In this document: positions 1 through 9,020 of the stretch, piece by piece
Layout of the letters: each line of letters starts with the position of its first letter
How positions within the stretch are numbered: position 1 is the first letter of the stretch
Assembly: GCA_039185015.1 (NCBI GenBank)
Contig: JBCDAU010000045.1
Location: 1-43,794, forward strand
Length of the DNA: 43,794 bases
Direction of reading: 5' to 3'
From: JBCBSZ01 sp039185015
Lineage (GTDB): Bacteria > Actinomycetota > Acidimicrobiia > Acidimicrobiales > Poriferisodalaceae
Translations under genes and position numbers: made by a program
The notes under the pieces: generated by a model
What the model was told of the DNA's origin: nothing
Seen by the model: only the letters and a program-made list of their open reading frames with translations
Databases searched by the model: none

Positions 1-20
1 GCCGCGGGCGCGGCGCTCGT

Positions 21-199
21 GCCCCGGGCGGGGCCCGGGCTGCTCCCCCTGCACGCGGTGTCCTCGCCCTGGCTGGCTGCGGCCCGGGCCGTGCGCTACT
101 GACCCGGGCGGGGCCCCGGAGCCCCGCCCTCCTCCCGGTGTCCTCGCCCTGGCGGGCTGTGGCCCGGGCCGTGCGCTACTGACCCGGGCGGGGCCCCGT
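21..199. repeat. 80-bp GC-rich tandem repeat, about 2.25 units visible
   Basis: Units lie at 21-100 and 101-180, with a partial third unit at 181-199. Units 2 and 3 both begin gacccgggcggggccccg, and the 56-119 and 136-199 segments differ at only three positions (74/154, 80/160, 119/199). The degenerate end of a further unit may occupy 1-20, so the array probably continues left of the window. Unit 2 contains a perfect 8-bp stem, 106-113 (gggcgggg) with 122-129 (ccccgccc). The array stops just before the stop codon of the leftward tetR gene at 202. No coding role is apparent. It is not CRISPR-like, because no unique spacers separate the units. Confidence 0.85.
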
Positions 200-201
200 A
201 G

Positions 202-777
202 TCAGCTGGCTCGAAGGGAGTCGACGAGGGCGATGACCTCGTCGGCGAACTCGTCGGGGTCCGGCGTCTCGTCGAGGAACACCGTCCGGAACATGAGCGC
301 ACCGGCGGCCGCGTCGACGAGGAACTCCCCGACCTCGGCCGAGCCGAGCAACTCGCTCAGACCCTCCCGGAACGCGACCCGGGTGCCGGTGACGATGTGG
401 TCGCGCACCGCATCGCGCAGGACCTCGTGCTCCCGCACGGCGATGATGAAGCCGGCGACCTTGTCGGCGTTGCACAACTCGATGGCGAGCTCGTGGGCGA
501 GGGCGTGGAGGTCGGCGCGGGGGTCGCCCGTCGGCTCGATCTTCGTCGGTGGCCGATGGCGGATCGCCGCAGCGACGAGGTCCTGTTTGGTCGGGAACCT
601 CCGGTAGATCGTGGCCAGTCCGGCGCCGGCCCGCTCGGCGACGTCCTGCATGCGCAGCTGGTCGTATCCGTGCTCGTTCACCAGCTCGTACGTGTGCTCG
701 AGGATGGCCTCGGTGCGATCCTCGGAGCGCCGCCGACCGCGGCGAGGGGCGGTGGGTGTGGCGGATGTCATGCGCAC
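202..777 (-). CDS. TetR/AcrR-family transcriptional regulator
   Basis: This 191-residue protein has the usual TetR length and layout. An N-terminal helix-turn-helix at about residues 41-68 includes the motif ATIYRRFPTKQDLV, a signature of the family, and a variable helical effector-binding domain follows. The start could be the ATG at 777 or the in-frame ATG two codons later (771). It diverges from a DHA2-type MFS exporter with about 90 bp between them. That arrangement is typical of a local repressor that senses a drug-like or lipophilic substrate and controls both genes. The ligand cannot be read from sequence. The gene's 3' end abuts the 80-bp tandem repeat. Confidence 0.9.
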   Translation of the reverse strand: MRMTSATPTAPRRGRRRSEDRTEAILEHTYELVNEHGYDQLRMQDVAERAGAGLATIYRRFPTKQDLVAAAIRHRPPTKIEPTGDPRADLHALAHELAIELCNADKVAGFIIAVREHEVLRDAVRDHIVTGTRVAFREGLSELLGSAEVGEFLVDAAAGALMFRTVFLDETPDPDEFADEVIALVDSLRAS

Positions 778-796
778 ATCTTAGCCGAGAGTGTTG

Positions 797-818
797 ATTT
801 CCGGAAATGAATGTTTCA
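797..818. promoter_or_regulatory. Palindromic candidate operator between tetR and MFS gene
   Basis: The divergent intergenic region holds two adjacent, overlapping palindromes: atttccggaaat at 797-808 (12 bp, perfect) and tgaatgtttca at 808-818 (TGAA-N3-TTCA). This stretch is notably AT-rich compared with its surroundings. A second ccggaaa follows at 835-841. Position and symmetry fit a TetR-type operator controlling both genes, but binding is inferred. Confidence 0.5.
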
Positions 819-868
819 GAGTGAATCACCGTTACCGGAAAGACACGTTCTCGGAAAGGGACGCCGCC

Positions 869-2440
869 ATGACCACGGCAGCCGCCGCCGACACCTCGCC
901 CACCGATCTCAGCCCCCGCCACCGCCTCTGGGTGCTCGTCACGATGTGCCTCGCGCTCGTCGCCGTCGTCGCCTCGGTGTCGGGCCTCAACGTCGGCCTG
1001 AACGAGCTCGCCGTCGAGTTCGACGCCTCCACCTCGACCCTGCTGTGGGTCGTCAACGCCTACACCCTCGTCATGGCCGCGCTGCTGCTGCCGGTCGGCG
1101 AGATCGGTGATCGCATCGGCCGCTCCCGGATGCTCACCTTCGGTCTCATCGTGTTCGCCGCCGCCAACGGAGCGGCGATCCTCGCCGACAGCGTCGGCCA
1201 GCTGATCGCCACCCGGGCGATCGGTGGCATCGGTGCGGCGATGATCATGCCGGCGACGCTCTCCACCCTGACGTCGGTGTTCCCGGCCGAGGAGCGGGGC
1301 CGGGCCGTCGGCATCTGGTCGGGCTTCGCCGGCGCCGGTGGCGTCCTCGGTCTCTTCGCCTCGGCGGTCCTGATCGACGTCGCCAGCTGGGAGTGGCTGT
1401 TCGTGCTGCCGGTCGCGTCGGCCGCCCTGGCCCTCGTCCTGAACGTGGCACTGGTCCCCAACACCCGATCGACCGACACCCACCGCCTCGACATCGTGGG
1501 CGGTGTGCTCTCGGCCTTGGCCGTCGGTGGTGTCGTCCTCGGCATCCACGAGGGCCCGGAGCTCGGCTGGACCCACCCCGTCACGCTGATCGGCCTGATC
1601 GGCGGAGCCGTCGCACTCGCCGCCTTCGTGCGCTGGGAGCTGCGCCACCCCCATCCGCTGCTCGACCTGCGGATCTTCACCAACCGGTCGCTGGCCGCCG
1701 GCGCCGGTTCCCTCCTGGTGCTGTTCGCCCTGCTCTTCGGCGTGTTCCTCGCTCTGATGCAGTTCCTCCAGGCCGTGCTCGGGCTGTCGGCGCTCGCCGC
1801 CGCCAGCGGACTGCTCCCGATGGCCGTCGTCATGCTCGGCCTGTCGCCGTTCGCCCCCGGCCTCGCCGAGCGCTTCGGTCTGAGCCGACTGCTCACCGGT
1901 GGCGCCCTGCTCATGGGTGCCGGCTTCTTCGGGATGGCGCTCGTGGGCGACTCCCCGAGCTACCTCGACGTCGTCCCGAGCCTGATCCTGATCGGCACCG
2001 GACTCGGCTTCGCCATGAGCCCGGCCACCACCGCCATCACCGAGTCGCTCCCGGCCGACAAGCAGGGCGTGGCCTCGGCGCTCAACGACACGGTCCGCGA
2101 GGCCGGCTCGTCGATCGGTGTGGCCCTCCTCGGCTCGGTGCTCGCCGCCGGCTATCGGAGCGGGATCGCCGACACCGCCGAGACCCTCCCCGAGGAGATC
2201 GCCCATCCGGTGGAGGAGGGCATCGGGCAGGCGATGGCCGTCGCCGCCGAGCTCGGCCCCGACGGTGCCGAGATCGCCACGGCCGCCGAGCAGGCCTTCC
2301 TCGACGGGTGGTCGACGTCGATGATCGTCGCCGCCGTGCTCGCCGTCGCCGCCGGCATCGGTGTGCAGGCGCTGTTCCGGATCCGCCCGGACGAGTCGGA
2401 GGCCGTCGAGGAGGAGCTCGAGACGGCCCTCGCCGCCTGA
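869..2440 (+). CDS. MFS drug-efflux transporter, DHA2 (EmrB/QacA) type
   Basis: This 523-residue membrane protein is predicted to exchange protons for drugs or other amphipathic compounds. It is rich in hydrophobic helices, in keeping with the 14-segment DHA2 family. Between the second and third helices it carries the MFS signature GDRIGRSRML (motif A). The C-terminus includes a soluble-looking segment before a last helix. The ATG at 869 is preferred because ggaaaggga lies just upstream at 853-861. A longer reading from 791 would add 26 residues that do not look like a transporter N-terminus and would run through the palindromic operator. It is probably repressed by the divergent TetR protein. 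The substrate is unknown. Confidence 0.9.
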   Translation: MTTAAAADTSPTDLSPRHRLWVLVTMCLALVAVVASVSGLNVGLNELAVEFDASTSTLLWVVNAYTLVMAALLLPVGEIGDRIGRSRMLTFGLIVFAAANGAAILADSVGQLIATRAIGGIGAAMIMPATLSTLTSVFPAEERGRAVGIWSGFAGAGGVLGLFASAVLIDVASWEWLFVLPVASAALALVLNVALVPNTRSTDTHRLDIVGGVLSALAVGGVVLGIHEGPELGWTHPVTLIGLIGGAVALAAFVRWELRHPHPLLDLRIFTNRSLAAGAGSLLVLFALLFGVFLALMQFLQAVLGLSALAAASGLLPMAVVMLGLSPFAPGLAERFGLSRLLTGGALLMGAGFFGMALVGDSPSYLDVVPSLILIGTGLGFAMSPATTAITESLPADKQGVASALNDTVREAGSSIGVALLGSVLAAGYRSGIADTAETLPEEIAHPVEEGIGQAMAVAAELGPDGAEIATAAEQAFLDGWSTSMIVAAVLAVAAGIGVQALFRIRPDESEAVEEELETALAA

Positions 2441-2544
2441 CCTTCCGCACCTCCCGCCGACACGGCACCGGTCGCCCCTGGCGGCCGGTGCCGAGGCGCG
2501 TCCGCGGTGCCTAGGATCCGCACACTGCAGGGGAGGGGCCCACC

Positions 2545-3648
2545 ATGTTCGATCCGCATCCGCTTCCGAGCGGGCCGGCCGCCATCACGGCGACCTGGCT
2601 GACCGACGTGCTCCACGCGAGTGGGGTGCTCCCGGCGTCCGGTTCGGTGGCATCCATCGACCGGCAGCCGGTCGGTGAGGGCGTCGGCATGCTCAGCGAG
2701 ATCGAGTTCCTCCACCTCACCTTCGACGGCGATGCGACGGGCGCGCCCGACAGCGTCGTCGTGAAGTTCCCGACGGCCAACGAGCAGAACCGCGCCGTCG
2801 CCGAGCAGTACAACGTCTACCGCCGAGAAGTCCGCTACTTCGCCGAGCTCGACCCGCAGAACGACGCCCCCGGACCGGCCGTCCACCTGTCCGCCATGGA
2901 CGACGACGGCCACTTCGTGATCGTCCTCGAGAACCTGTCCGCCTACGACCTCGGCGATCAGGTCGTCGGCGCGACACTCGAGCAGACGCAGGCCGGCATC
3001 GACCTGCTCGTCTCGCTCCACTCGTCGTTCTGGGGGCGGATGACCGAGGAGGAGCACGGATGGCTTCCACGGGCCTCGGGCAGCTTCCACGCCGACAACA
3101 TGTACGGCGGCGCCCAGTTCGGGTGGGATCCGATGTTGGCCACCTTCGGCGATCACGTCACGCCGGCCGTGCGCGACATGAAGGACCGGTTCGTCGCCAC
3201 GATCCGCACCCTCCAGGCACAGCTCGACACCGATCCGGTGACCCTCGCCCACGGCGACTTTCGCATGGACAACCTCTTCTTCGCTGCCGATCCGTCCCAC
3301 CACGCGATGACCGTCATCGACTGGCAGGGTCCGCTGCGGTCGCGGGGGATGCACGACGTCGCCTACCTGTTGAGCCAGAGCACCCAGACCGAGGTGCGCC
3401 GGGCCCACGAGCGTGACCTGATCCAGCGCTACGTCGACGGTCTCGCCGCCGCCGGCATCGACGGGTACGGCTTCGACGAGGCCTGGGCCGACTACCGCTG
3501 CGCGGTCCTCTACCTCTGGTGCTACGCCGTGGTGATCGCCGGAACCCTCGACAGCGCGAACGAGCGTGGCGTCGCCTGGATGACCGAGATGATCAAGCGC
3601 AACGTCGCCGCGATCGAGGACCTCGACTGCCTGCAGCTGCTCCGTTGA
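2545..3648 (+). CDS. Aminoglycoside phosphotransferase / ecdysteroid-kinase-like protein
   Basis: This 367-residue protein has a protein-kinase-like fold of the APH/choline kinase superfamily. The Brenner-type catalytic loop reads HGDFRMDN (H236, D238), and the metal-binding Asp of the DFG-equivalent is in VIDWQ (D259). A conserved Lys in VVVKFP is probably the ATP-contacting residue. Such proteins are common in actinobacteria and often lie near lipid or CoA metabolism genes, where the acceptor is rarely known. A purine-rich site, aggggagggg, lies just before the ATG. It runs alone between the MFS gene and the convergent GrdB-like gene. A resistance role should not be assumed. Confidence 0.8.
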   Translation: MFDPHPLPSGPAAITATWLTDVLHASGVLPASGSVASIDRQPVGEGVGMLSEIEFLHLTFDGDATGAPDSVVVKFPTANEQNRAVAEQYNVYRREVRYFAELDPQNDAPGPAVHLSAMDDDGHFVIVLENLSAYDLGDQVVGATLEQTQAGIDLLVSLHSSFWGRMTEEEHGWLPRASGSFHADNMYGGAQFGWDPMLATFGDHVTPAVRDMKDRFVATIRTLQAQLDTDPVTLAHGDFRMDNLFFAADPSHHAMTVIDWQGPLRSRGMHDVAYLLSQSTQTEVRRAHERDLIQRYVDGLAAAGIDGYGFDEAWADYRCAVLYLWCYAVVIAGTLDSANERGVAWMTEMIKRNVAAIEDLDCLQLLR

Positions 3649-3679
3649 TGCCACCAGCTGCGTCGGGCTGCGGGTCAGG

Positions 3680-4825
3680 TCAGCTGTCGCCGGGGGCCAT
3701 GTAGAACCAGATCGGCGCCTTCACGTCGGCGTCTTGCATCGCCTTCCGGGCTGCCATCAGCACCGCCCCGGCCTCGGTCTGCTCCAGGAACCAGCGCGTG
3801 CCGGCCCAGGCGGCCGGGACGTGGTCGCTGAGCCCGAGCGCGGCGGTCTCGTAGTAGCCGCGGAGATCCTGTGCGACCCGTGCCGGGATGCCGGGCAGGC
3901 CGGCCTCCTTCCACGGGGTGCCATCGACGATCCGTGCCAGCGCCTCGATGACGTCGGGGATCTGGTCGGCGTCGACGACCCGGCCGGCGCCGATCCGGTT
4001 GCCGTACTGCTCGACGGCGCGGTCGTAGGCCGGGCGCAGCCCACGAGCCTCGTCGACCGCCGGATGGGCGTTCGGGTCGTGGCGGGGCGGGAGCGGGCAC
4101 GCCAGCATCTCGGTGCCGTCGTCCGCGATCGACTCGTCGAAGATCTCGAACACCGGCTCGGTGGCCTCGAGCAGCGAGAAGGCGTGGCGGAGCACCCGGT
4201 GCTGGAACTGGGGATCGCCGGGCTTGCCCAGCGGCCGGCCGAGCGGGAAGTCGCACCACAGACCCCGTGGGGGAGCGGTGCCCTCGATCTGCTTGCGTTG
4301 CGATCCGAGGGCGATCGTGGCCAGGCCCTGGGCCTCGAAGACGTGGGCGAGCGTACTCACGGTACGCGTGCAGAGCGGTCAGACGGGGGTGAGCAGGACG
4401 ACGTCGACGCCCTGCTCCTTGAGGCGCTTGCCGCCCTCGGGTCCGGTGTCGAGGCGGATGGTCGACAGATCGAACTGGTTGCCGGCGTAGGCGAGGTGCT
4501 CGTCGGCGATCCGGCCGATCACGCCCTGCTCGGCGAGCTCGTCCAGCCGATCGAGCGGGAAGACCGTGTTCATGTCGATGGCGAAGCCGGTGGTGTCGAA
4601 GTTCGGGCTCCAGTGGCCCATGGCGTAGTCGCGTCGATCGCCCGAGAGGACCCGGTAGCCGGTGTCGCCGGGGGCGAAGTCCTCGTCGTCCGGGTGATGG
4701 AGCGAGGCGGTCGTGACGAGTGCGACGGTTGCCTCGGCCAGCGGCGGCGGTGTGGTGAACGCCACCTCGTCGAACTCCGGCGTCTCGATGTCGGCGGTCA
4801 TCGCCTTGATGTCGCGGTCGCTCAT
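3680..4825 (-). CDS. GrdB/PrdB-like selenoprotein with in-frame UGA (Sec149)
   Basis: This is read as one 381-residue protein of the glycine/sarcosine/betaine reductase selenoprotein B family. The first 148 codons end at a TGA (4381-4379), and the same frame continues without another stop to 3680. The decoded junction is LLTPV-U-PLCTRTV, a UxxC redox motif as expected for this family. A 17-nt hairpin 11 nt beyond the UGA resembles a bacterial SECIS. The start has a strong AGGAGG ribosome-binding site. Glycine reductase partners (GrdA, C, D, E) are absent nearby, so a classical Stickland reductase is unlikely. A thiol/selenol redox enzyme of unknown substrate is more plausible. An automatic caller would split it into 4379-4825 and 3680-4360. 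Sec insertion requires selA, selB and selC elsewhere in the genome. Confidence 0.85.
4351..4367 (-). promoter_or_regulatory. Candidate bacterial SECIS hairpin
   Basis: On the minus strand GCGTAC (4367-4362), loop CGTGA (4361-4357) and GTACGC (4356-4351) form a perfect 6-bp stem with a 5-nt loop. The loop contains the G-U pair of bases typical of SelB-binding loops. It begins 11 nt after the UGA. From memory of the E. coli fdhF work, the minimal element is a 17-nt hairpin spaced 11 nt from the UGA, and this matches both numbers. The bulged U of the E. coli stem is missing. Confidence 0.65.
4379..4381 (-). other. In-frame UGA, predicted selenocysteine codon
   Basis: The TGA sits between GTC (Val148) and CCG (Pro150) in the GrdB-like frame and is followed by CTC TGC, giving U-P-L-C. 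The frame stays open for 232 further codons, with family-consistent sequence on both sides. Confidence 0.8.
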
Positions 4826-4908
4826 CGCCCCCTCCTGGTCGCGACGCCGACCTTAGACGAGTGCATAGCGCTCGTTACCAATGGCGACGGAGCCGACGGC
4901 ACGGGTGG

Positions 4909-7410
4909 TCAGCGACGGGCGAGGGTGCCGTCCCGGGCCTCGAGCCAGGGCAACAGCTCCGAGGCCGCCATCGGTCGGGCGATGCCGAAGCCCTGCGCCA
5001 CGTGGCAGCCGAGCTCGGCGAGCGCAGCCATGATCTCCTCGGTCTCCACGCCCTCCGCGACGACCTGCAGGCCGAGTGCGTGGCCGAGATCGATCGTCGA
5101 TCGGACGATGGCGAGATCGGAGTCGTCGGTCAGCATGTCGGCGACAAAGCTGCGATCGATCTTCAGTTCGGTGATCGGCAGGCGCCGCAGCGACACGAGC
5201 GACGAGAAGCCCGTGCCGAAGTCGTCGATCGACACCCCCACGCCCATCTTGCCGACCTCGCCGACGGTCAACGCCGCCCGGTCGACGTCGTGCATCATCG
5301 CCGTCTCGGTGATCTCGACGGTGAGGGCAGACGCCGGGACGTCGCGCTCCCGCAGCCGTTCCGCGAGGAGTTCGGGGAGGGTCTCGTCGGCCAGGCTCTG
5401 CGCGCTGACGTTGACGGCGGCGTCGAGGTGGAGGCCGAGCGAGCGCCAGTAGGCGACGTCGCCCAAGACCGTGTCGAGGATGTGGTCGGTGAGGGGGCCG
5501 ATCAGACCGGAGTTCTCGGCGAGCCCGATGAACTCGTCCGGGCGCACCGTGCCGCGGTCGGGGTCGTGCCAGCGGGCGAGCGCCTCGACGCTCAGGACCT
5601 TGCCGGTCGCGAGGTCGACCTTGGGCTGGTAGTGCACCGCGATCGCCCGGCGCCTGATCGCGGCGCGGAGATCGGCGAGCAACGTGAGGCGGGCGGCGTC
5701 CTCGGGGTCGTCCATCGTCGAGGCGAAGCGGCGGACGCCCCGCCGCTCGCGCTTGGCGTCGTACATCGCGAGATCGGCGCGCCGGAGCAGGGTCTCGGCG
5801 TCGGTGCCGTCCTCGGGAGCGGCGGCCACGCCGATGCTGGCCCCGACGCCGACCGAGGTACCCAGGATCGAGAACGGCAGCTCCATCATGTGCACGATCG
5901 ACCGGGCGATCCGCTCGGCCGACTCGGCGTCGTGGTCGGGGAGCAGGACGGCGAACTCGTCGCCACCGAACCGGGCGAACAGGCCGACCGGCTCGAGCCG
6001 ATCGCCGAGCCGCTGTGCCACCTGGATCAACAGCTCGTCGCCGGCGGCGTGGCCGAGGGTGTCGTTGACCTGCTTGAACCGGTCGAGGTCGATCTGCAGC
6101 ATCGACACGACCGCATCGGGGCCGATCGCCTGCTCGGCGTGCGCCTCGAAGAGCACCCGGTTCGCCAGGCCGGTCAGGCGGTCGTGGGTGGCCTGGTGCT
6201 GCACCCGCACGTACAGCCGGGCCTTGCCGAGCACGACCGAGAGCTGCTGGCCGATGGTGACGAGGCGGTCGACGTCGTCGGCGCTGAAGTGGTGGGCCGA
6301 ACCGCCACGGTCGGCGATGGCCAGTAGGCCGAGCGGTCCTGCGTCGTCGCTCAACCCGAAGAGGATGACCTCCTGCGCACCGACCTCTGCGAGCCGGGCG
6401 GCGCCGGCGGATGAGTCCCGCATGGGGTGGACCGTCAGCGCGCTGTCCGAGGCGAGCCCGTCCGCCCAGCTGTCGTGCGGTTCGGGCCCGCTGAGGGCGG
6501 AGACCATGCCGTGGTCGCCGGCGGCGGCGAGGACCACACCGGGCGAGTCGTCCCACATCACGACCGCGACACGTCCGGCCCGGAGGTTGTGACCGACCTC
6601 GGCGACGGCCGTCTCGAGGATGTCCTCGATCTGTGTCGAGACACCGACCTGGTGGCTGAAGGCGTGCATCTCGCTCAGGTCGGTGTAGCGGTGCATCAAG
6701 CTGCCGTGGGAGCGGAGGATCAGCCAGACGGCGATCATCGGCAGCATCGCGACCGCGCCGAACCAGGGGGCCTGCACCGCGGGGACGAGGAGCGTCGCGG
6801 CGATGAAGGCCTGCGGCGCGTGGAAGAGCACGATGTGGTGCGCCTCGCTACGCACCCGATCGCCGAGGTCGTGCTCGAACCTGCTGATCGCGTACGCGAC
6901 CGCGAAGCCGCCGACGATGAGCGCGGTGAGCAGTGCGATGCTCAGGGTCGCCCAGAGCAGTGGCGTGAGCGTCGTCTCGTCGGGAGCGAACGTCCGCAGG
7001 ACGGCGTAGGCCACCAGCGTCTCGGCGGCGTAGAACGACAGGTTGAACGAGAACTTGAAGGGCGGCTGGCGGCGGACGATCACGAGCGCCAGCGCGGCGG
7101 CCAGCAGGCGCGCGATGACGAGCTCGTGCGGCGCCAGGAACAGCAAACCGAAGGCGAGGGGCAGCTCCGTCGGGGAGAAGCTGACCGCCTCGTTGCGGGC
7201 CTCGATGTGGAAGACGAGCGGCTCCGCGGCGAAGAAGGCCACCGCGACGGCCAGCGCCGGCCAGAGCCCGACGTCGACCAGCGGCTCCGAGGCGTCGGGA
7301 ATCAGGAGGTAGAGCCCCGCGCAGACGACGGTGAGCAGGAGGGTGAACGCCCAGACCTGGAGACGCGCGACGGCAGCGTCGGTCTCGTCCGGTGCCGTCG
7401 TCGACGTCAC
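4909..7410 (-). CDS. Membrane-anchored GAF-GGDEF-EAL cyclic-di-GMP protein
   Basis: This protein of about 833 residues makes and/or degrades cyclic di-GMP. The N-terminal 250 residues contain several hydrophobic helices that form a membrane sensor region. A GAF-like domain follows, then GGDEF (residues 482-486, intact RFGGDEF), then EAL (E609-A610-L611, intact). EAL-domain metal and catalytic motifs DDFGTGFSSL and EGVET are present. There is no RxxD inhibitory site at the expected place before GGDEF, so product inhibition of the cyclase half is unlikely. The GTG at 7410 is preferred. An ATG at 7545 would add 45 Arg-rich residues unlike a membrane-protein start. It lies downstream of the NamZ-like gene on the same strand, with a 169-bp gap in which I see no gene. 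Confidence 0.88.
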   Translation of the reverse strand: MTSTTAPDETDAAVARLQVWAFTLLLTVVCAGLYLLIPDASEPLVDVGLWPALAVAVAFFAAEPLVFHIEARNEAVSFSPTELPLAFGLLFLAPHELVIARLLAAALALVIVRRQPPFKFSFNLSFYAAETLVAYAVLRTFAPDETTLTPLLWATLSIALLTALIVGGFAVAYAISRFEHDLGDRVRSEAHHIVLFHAPQAFIAATLLVPAVQAPWFGAVAMLPMIAVWLILRSHGSLMHRYTDLSEMHAFSHQVGVSTQIEDILETAVAEVGHNLRAGRVAVVMWDDSPGVVLAAAGDHGMVSALSGPEPHDSWADGLASDSALTVHPMRDSSAGAARLAEVGAQEVILFGLSDDAGPLGLLAIADRGGSAHHFSADDVDRLVTIGQQLSVVLGKARLYVRVQHQATHDRLTGLANRVLFEAHAEQAIGPDAVVSMLQIDLDRFKQVNDTLGHAAGDELLIQVAQRLGDRLEPVGLFARFGGDEFAVLLPDHDAESAERIARSIVHMMELPFSILGTSVGVGASIGVAAAPEDGTDAETLLRRADLAMYDAKRERRGVRRFASTMDDPEDAARLTLLADLRAAIRRRAIAVHYQPKVDLATGKVLSVEALARWHDPDRGTVRPDEFIGLAENSGLIGPLTDHILDTVLGDVAYWRSLGLHLDAAVNVSAQSLADETLPELLAERLRERDVPASALTVEITETAMMHDVDRAALTVGEVGKMGVGVSIDDFGTGFSSLVSLRRLPITELKIDRSFVADMLTDDSDLAIVRSTIDLGHALGLQVVAEGVETEEIMAALAELGCHVAQGFGIARPMAASELLPWLEARDGTLARR

Positions 7411-7579
7411 GAACCCACCACCGGGGACCTCGGTTCGCCGATGACGCCCGCCGCATGGACGCCCCAGGGGCGCGCCGTCGGATCGGCCATCGTCTCTCCT
7501 CCGCTCCGGCACCCGGGAGGGCGTCGCGAGCGAACGCCTCTCCATCGGCGGGCGGGAGACGAAGTTGAAGCGGGTCCGA

Positions 7580-8929
7580 TCAGCCGTAGAGGAGGTGTGG
7601 TGCGCGCCGAGCCGAGAACTCGGCGAGCTCGTCGGTCCAGGAGGCGACGATCTCGGCGGCAGGGATGCCGGCCTCGAGCTCGGTCCGCAGCCGCGTCGTG
7701 CCGGCGAGGAGGTCGAAGAACTCGGGACGGTCGATCACCTGCTCGTCGAGCGCCTCACCCTGGCGGAGGAAGGCGTCGAGCAGGTGCACACCGGTCGCGA
7801 CCGGCGAGAAGGTGGCCTCGTCGAGCACGACGATGCGGACCCCGGAGAGCGCCTCGCCGACGAGTCGCGGCTCGACGGTGCGGCCCGAGATGGGGCGGGG
7901 CTCGTAGTCAACCGCCTCGAAGCGCACGCCAGGGAGGCCCCTCGCCTCGAGCTCGGCCGCCAACGCGACGCCGTCCGCCCACGGGGCGCCCGCCTGGGCG
8001 AAGGGGTGTTCCGTGCCACCGCCGAAGCTGATGGTGGTCGCCTCCAGCAGCACGGTGCCCGGATAGACGACGGCGGCCTCGGGCGTCGGCAACCCCGGAC
8101 TGGGCGGCGTCCAGTCGATGCCGGTCTCCTCCCACCGCATGGAGCGTTCCCAGCCGCGGAGCGGAACGACCCGGAGATCAAGCTGGGCGCCGCCTTCGAT
8201 CTCGCCCTCGGCCACGAGGAACCGGGCGAGCTCGGCCGCCGTCATCCCGTATGCGGCCGGGATCTCGTACGGCCCGACGAAGGATCGCTGCTCGTCCTCC
8301 AGCACGAAGCCACCCCCGACCTCTCCGATCACCGCTGGTCGGTCGAGCACCACGAACGGGATGTCGGCCTCGGAGGCCGCCTCCATCGCGAGGCCCATCG
8401 TCGCGATGTACGTGTAGAAGCGACTGCCGACGTCCTGCAGGTCGTACACGAGCACGTCGACGCCGTCGAGCATCTCCTGGGTCGGCCGGAAGGTGTCGCC
8501 GTAGAGGCTGAACACGGTCACGCCGGTGCGCCGGTCGACGCTGTCCCCGAGCAGCTCACCCGCCCCCGCCGATCCGCGCAGGCCGTGCTCCGGGGCGAAG
8601 ATCGCTGCCAGGACCACGTCATCGGCCTGATCGAGGAGGTCGATCAGGTGGTCGTCGCCGACGACGGACGTCGGGTTGGCGATGAGTCCGACCCGGAGGC
8701 CTCGCAGGGAGGAGAAGCCCTCGTTCAGCAGCGCACGGGCGCCGGTCGTGACCGTGGGCGGGGGCTCGGTCGTGGTGGGCGGCAGCGTGCTCGGCGCGGT
8801 CAGCGGCGACGGCGCCGTCGTGCTCGTCGCCGCGGTCTCCTCCGGCGCGGTCGCCTCGGGCTCCGATGACGAGCACGCGCTCGCGAGCACGAGCAGCACC
8901 GCGGCGACGAGCGTTCCGGACCGCACCAC
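7580..8929 (-). CDS. NamZ-like exo-beta-N-acetylmuramidase (DUF1343) lipoprotein
   Basis: DUF1343 proteins include NamZ, which releases terminal N-acetylmuramic acid from peptidoglycan fragments. Family features visible here are an N-terminal lipobox LASAC (Cys19 from the chosen start), a Ser/Thr/Pro-rich linker, VGLIANPTSV, FAPEHGLRG, VYDLQDVGSRFYTY, LDRP and the C-terminal FGGGTEHPF region. The length (449 residues) fits. I chose a GTG at 8929 because it gives a normal lipoprotein signal peptide. An ATG at 8977 would add 16 non-hydrophobic residues. The protein probably sits outside the membrane and salvages cell-wall sugars. No muropeptide transporter or MurQ-like gene lies alongside. Confidence 0.82.
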   Translation of the reverse strand: MVRSGTLVAAVLLVLASACSSSEPEATAPEETAATSTTAPSPLTAPSTLPPTTTEPPPTVTTGARALLNEGFSSLRGLRVGLIANPTSVVGDDHLIDLLDQADDVVLAAIFAPEHGLRGSAGAGELLGDSVDRRTGVTVFSLYGDTFRPTQEMLDGVDVLVYDLQDVGSRFYTYIATMGLAMEAASEADIPFVVLDRPAVIGEVGGGFVLEDEQRSFVGPYEIPAAYGMTAAELARFLVAEGEIEGGAQLDLRVVPLRGWERSMRWEETGIDWTPPSPGLPTPEAAVVYPGTVLLEATTISFGGGTEHPFAQAGAPWADGVALAAELEARGLPGVRFEAVDYEPRPISGRTVEPRLVGEALSGVRIVVLDEATFSPVATGVHLLDAFLRQGEALDEQVIDRPEFFDLLAGTTRLRTELEAGIPAAEIVASWTDELAEFSARRAPHLLYG

Positions 8930-9020
8930 GGCGCGAGCGTAGGGCCGGATCTCGGAGCAGAACGCGCACGGTGGCATCCCCGTGTAACGCCACCCCCGGT
9001 CGAGGAAAGCAACCGGTGTC

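Noticed and set aside
21..199. CRISPR array
   Set aside because: The unit is 80 bp with near-identical content throughout and no unique spacers; no cas genes are in the window.
176..2206. Very long antisense open frame opposite tetR and the MFS gene
   Set aside because: Gly/Asp/Arg/His-rich low-complexity translation typical of high-GC shadow frames; the opposite strand encodes clear family proteins.
3680..4360. Separate 226-residue gene starting at GTG 4360
   Set aside because: It is in frame with the upstream 148-codon ORF, has no ribosome-binding site, and would begin inside the candidate SECIS hairpin. The family alignment runs across the UGA.
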